The position numbers and the translations under genes were made by a program. From Stenotrophomonas sp. 610A2 (GTDB taxonomy: Bacteria; Pseudomonadota; Gammaproteobacteria; Xanthomonadales; Xanthomonadaceae), in contig NZ_CP130832.1 in NCBI RefSeq assembly GCF_030549615.1, forward strand, positions 3,286,001-3,350,000: a stretch of DNA of 64,000 nt. Reading direction: 5' to 3'. Every line of letters begins with the position of its first letter. The stretch's first letter is position 1. The notes under the pieces were generated by a model. The model worked only from the letters and a program-made list of their open reading frames with translations, ran no database searches and had not been told where the DNA came from. Positions 61,701-64,000 of the stretch are shown here, piece by piece.

Positions 61701-64000
61701 CGCGATCGTCCAGATGGCTCGAAGCCTCAACAACCGCCTGTTCGTCCTGCTGGTCATTCTCGATCTGTGCACCGAGCACCTCATCTTCTGCCACCGCTTC
61801 AGCATCGCTGCTGACGGCACCTTCGGACTCGATCTCGCCAGCATCGGCTTCAGCCGTGACCTGCAGATCAGTCGCTTCTGCGGCCTGCTGCGGCTCCACT
61901 GCTTCCACCGCAACGCCCCAGGTGGAAGCCCGCACGGCATCGTAATGATCAACGGCTTCATCGGAATGCTGTGCTGCATCCGGCTGGCTCGGCTCGGCAG
62001 ACTCGCTGCTACCGACCTGGCCGGCTGCAGCATCGGCCGACGCCGGCAATGCATCTGCATCGCTGGAACCAGCAAGCTCAACACCTTCAGCCAAATTCTG
62101 CTCAACGATGTCAGCCGCGAACCCGGTCGGCAATACGACTTCGGATTCATCCGTAGCGGTTTGCACTTCAGCGCTATCGGCCGCGGCCACGCTGCCCGGC
62201 GTCTCATCCAGCAAGCCGGCGTCGAAGTACGCGGACAGGTCTTCGGTACCCACCAAGCCGACGGACAGACCGCCATCCAATGCAGTCTCGGACTGCACGG
62301 CAGCGACATCGTCGGCAGCCAGCTCATCTTCGGCCGGCATCGGCGGCCACTTGGAATCTGGCAAGGCATCAACCAGCGCCTGCAGGCGCTCGGCCACGCC
62401 CGGGAATGCCGGGATGCGCGGCGAAGGCGCACGCAATGCGGTGATGGTGGTGTGTACGGCTGCCGCCATCTGCGCCAACGCATCCACACCAGCAGCCGTC
62501 GGCATCACTGCCGCTGCCAGCGAACGCTTGACGAAGGTTTCTGCCGGGCTGGTGATCTGGGTGATCACCGGCACGTCGGTCATCGCGAACGCGCCGCTCA
62601 TGGTGTGCACGGCACGCAGCAGGTCTTCGGAGACTGCCTGCGGCTGCGCCGCCGAGGCGGCCAGCCAAGCATTGACCGTAACCAGGTGGGCACCGATCTC
62701 GGCTTCGAGAATCTCGCGCAGCACCTCGTCCACCGATGCAGGCGTGCCCTCTTCGGCATTGGCTCCGCTATCCGCGGCAACGTCGTTCTCGACCGGCACG
62801 ACAGCCTCGACGAGCTCGGCATCTGTCGCCGCGTCGCTGACTGGCGTTGCGGCTGCAACCGCACTGGCACCGGTGACGTAGAACGCTTCTTCGCCTGCGG
62901 CAATGCGATCAGCCACATCCTGCAAGCCCAGCAGATCGGACTGGATGATGCCTGCGCCACGCAATGCGGCATTCAATTCCGGCAACACGTCATAGGCCTG
63001 CGTTACCGCGGCCATGACCGCCGGGCTGGCGGGACGGCTGCCGTCGAGCACGCGGTTGAGCATGCTCTCGATCTTCCAGCTGAACTCACCCAGGGTCCGC
63101 GCGCCCACCAGGCGACCGCTGCCCTTGAGCGTGTGGAACACACGTCGCACCGGGCGCAGGCGTTCCATGTTGGCCGGCGCGGCGCGCCATGCAGGCAACA
63201 GGTTGCCCAGGTTCTCCAGCTCTTCGTCGAACTCCTCGATGAACACATCGCGGATGTCCTGATCGATCACGTCACCGCCATCGATGAAGCCGCCTTCGAG
63301 CTGCTGTGCCGGCACAAAGCTCTTTGCGGGCGCACCGGAGCCGACTACAGCAGCTCCAGTCTCGGCCGCGACGGTTTCCAGCTGCAGCGATTCGGGCAAT
63401 GCAAACGGATCGAATGCTTCGGCGGCGGCATCAAGCTGCGCCATGAACGCAGCAGTTTCCGTATCCAGCTTGGAGGCCGGCTCGGTCAGGCTGGCTGCCG
63501 GCTCAATCGCCGCGGCACCCAGTTCCCACTCGTTCGATTTCTGTGCCTGTTCGTGCGTTTCGCCTTCGAATGCAGGATTGACGGCCTCCAGCTCCGGGCT
63601 GAAGAACACGTCGGCATCGGCGAATTCAACATTGGCCAGCTCGACCTCAACCACACCCGCATCAACCGGTTCGGCTGCGGACGGTGCTTGCGTATCGGCG
63701 TCATCCAGGGTCAGCAACGAATCGTCGAAACGATAGCTGTGTTCGGTGCCAGCGACCATGGCGTCTTCTGCGGCGACCGGATCAAACGTCGCGGCGAACG
63801 ATGCCGGCGGATCAGCTTCAACCTCTGACGTAGGCTCATGGCCTTCCAGCACCATCGGTGCCAGGCTGAAATTGCTCTCTTCGGTACCCGACGTCTCGGC
63901 GGCAACCGGATCGAATGCAGAGGCTGCCGAACCGGTGCCTGCTTCGGCAGGCGCAAACGCGTCCGCGACAGCCGGCATCTGTACCGGAGCAACCGGGGTC
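58708..64000 (-). CDS. chpA: Large hybrid CheA-type kinase (ChpA/PilL-like), N terminus off window
   Basis: At least 1760 residues; the frame is open to the right edge, so the start is missing. In order: acidic Ala/Glu-rich segment; Hpt domain with VFHTLKGSGRLVG (His near 63120); a second Hpt-like domain with AVHTMSGAFAMTD (near 62605); a long acidic linker; a third Hpt with LHTLKGGARMAG (near 60925); CheA dimerisation region (RADLLDSLVNHAGEVAIYRS); kinase core with HMLRNSVAHGLE (N box), VGDDGAGLD and GRGVGMDVV; CheW-like domain (TYAVPVASVSGIGR); and a C-terminal receiver with MVVDDSLTMRKV and LMLLDIEMPRMDG. This is the ChpA layout that controls type IV pilus motility and cAMP in pseudomonads. 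Confidence 0.92.
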   Translation of the reverse strand, partial: TPVAPVQMPAVADAFAPAEAGTGSAASAFDPVAAETSGTEESNFSLAPMVLEGHEPTSEVEADPPASFAATFDPVAAEDAMVAGTEHSYRFDDSLLTLDDADTQAPSAAEPVDAGVVEVELANVEFADADVFFSPELEAVNPAFEGETHEQAQKSNEWELGAAAIEPAASLTEPASKLDTETAAFMAQLDAAAEAFDPFALPESLQLETVAAETGAAVVGSGAPAKSFVPAQQLEGGFIDGGDVIDQDIRDVFIEEFDEELENLGNLLPAWRAAPANMERLRPVRRVFHTLKGSGRLVGARTLGEFSWKIESMLNRVLDGSRPASPAVMAAVTQAYDVLPELNAALRGAGIIQSDLLGLQDVADRIAAGEEAFYVTGASAVAAATPVSDAATDAELVEAVVPVENDVAADSGANAEEGTPASVDEVLREILEAEIGAHLVTVNAWLAASAAQPQAVSEDLLRAVHTMSGAFAMTDVPVITQITSPAETFVKRSLAAAVMPTAAGVDALAQMAAAVHTTITALRAPSPRIPAFPGVAERLQALVDALPDSKWPPMPAEDELAADDVAAVQSETALDGGLSVGLVGTEDLSAYFDAGLLDETPGSVAAADSAEVQTATDESEVVLPTGFAADIVEQNLAEGVELAGSSDADALPASADAAAGQVGSSESAEPSQPDAAQHSDEAVDHYDAVRASTWGVAVEAVEPQQAAEATDLQVTAEADAGEIESEGAVSSDAEAVAEDEVLGAQIENDQQDEQAVVEASSHLDDRDSVIARALAIATGAGAAVVGAAHASSFDAQAEAEASGSDEQGEEDAPAIADAEQVGEQTDVGIEDAAEQAPVETAQADDVAAIADAPVAELEIADAVDTSADTEAVELIEEQASLEEAVQPDEVLEFDETAELEDAIALEEAAQLEEAAQLDEAATIEPAEVEASTEPAVIEPAVEAKAALAPLTAALPEQEAVAVAAPVASELDAGPLNFADLDRELVDIFVEEGKDLLDHCDGLINDMRAAPEDREALAGLQRDLHTLKGGARMAGINAIGDLGHSIESLLEAVAANRTEITRADVQLLERGFDRLHQLLTRTGEHRAVLMPTDLIETFEARTDGRAEAAQAPVEAAAVAAASPVAAAAVEAVLPRPLAQAEPLSAPLREEQAGAEEEGAPRGQEQVRVRADLLDSLVNHAGEVAIYRSRLEQQLGAFRGAMAELDRTNARLRDQLRRLDLETEAQIVARYRREHEQADQTFDPLELDRFSTLQQLSRALNESAADLGGLQGVLDDLSRNYDTLLQQQSRVSSELQDGLMRARMVPFDGLVPRLRRVVRQAAQETDKQVHLKLEGTHGELDRNVLDRMVAPLEHMLRNSVAHGLEQPAARTAAGKPEEGEIALRLRREGSEIVLEVGDDGAGLDREAIRRRAEQRGLLGSDEQIDDTQLDQMIFASGFSTSEQVSQLAGRGVGMDVVRNEVRQLGGSVDIHSVRGQGATFTLRLPQTLAVTQAVFVRIGETTYAVPVASVSGIGRISRERFESGEGAYHYSGEEFSLYNLGTLVGQVAAKAEGQTEIPLLLVRSGDLRAAVAIDQVLGNREVVVKPVGLQIASVPGIYGATITGEGNVVVILDVAPLVRRHLTQPQQTVEVIEASSQRHVPLVMVVDDSLTMRKVTGRVLERHNLDVAVARDGVEALEQLEERIPDLMLLDIEMPRMDGYELATAMRADPRYKNIPIVMITSRSGDKHRQRAFEIGVQRYLGKPYQELDLMRNVYDLLGIARARD

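Overview
The window looks like chromosomal DNA of a Stenotrophomonas-type member of the Xanthomonadaceae. It is GC-rich and densely coding. Its intergenic gaps carry many short palindromic elements headed by GTAG with the core GCCGAGCCATGCTCGGC, matching the SMAG type of REP described in Stenotrophomonas maltophilia. Gene content also fits: an S-box-controlled metX-metB-hom operon, a YceI/cytochrome b561/YceI operon and Chp-type chemotaxis genes. I saw no rRNA, tRNA, CRISPR, transposase or phage gene. This is mostly core genome with scattered repeats and one decayed gene.

Layout. 1-5.5 kb: pdxH (partial), a glycerate-kinase-like P-loop kinase, dodecin, a fused shikimate kinase/3-dehydroquinate synthase (aroKB), a small WGR-like protein, hemE and a secreted unknown. 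5.5-16.1 kb: an MdtD-like exporter, two tandem paralogous hybrid sensor kinases with periplasmic propellers and, divergent from them, a YceI-b561-YceI operon. 16.1-24.7 kb: a glutaredoxin-like gene, sdaA, a ClpP-like periplasmic protein, rarD, and the methionine operon under a SAM-I riboswitch, then an M23 peptidase. 24.7-32.5 kb: prfC, a hemolysin III family gene, an AsmA-family gene, a glycosyltransferase/CBS pair, mtgA and hslO.

32.5-43.4 kb: an outer-membrane-like unknown, a TonB-dependent receptor pseudogene, a TetR/hydrolase/fadE divergon with two matching operator palindromes, a hot-dog-fold protein, a five-copy REP cluster, a DUF1304 protein, an ATP/ADP-translocase-like transporter and a GMC oxidoreductase. 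43.4-49.5 kb: M48 peptidase and lemA, a serine beta-lactamase-like hydrolase, a repeat-rich gap, and a lysine/alanine-rich histone H1-like protein with a long, probably structured leader. 49.5-56.5 kb: gcvH, gcvT, nfeD/qmcA, a DUF962 gene, ynfA, mazG, cysQ, nudE and rsmE. 56.5-64 kb: nested REP repeats, then cheW, a CheB-like gene and a very large CheA-type kinase running off the right edge; these are likely the 3' part of a type IV pilus Chp cluster.

Points most worth following: (i) the CheB-like protein in the Chp cluster seems to lack the catalytic Ser and His; (ii) three genes end on a TAG that belongs to the GTAG head of a REP; (iii) paired ATACC-N4-GGTAT palindromes cover a promoter predicted to give a leaderless mRNA; (iv) a short second homoserine dehydrogenase lies inside a SAM-riboswitch operon; (v) the aroK-aroB fusion; (vi) nested REP composites duplicated with a 202-bp period.
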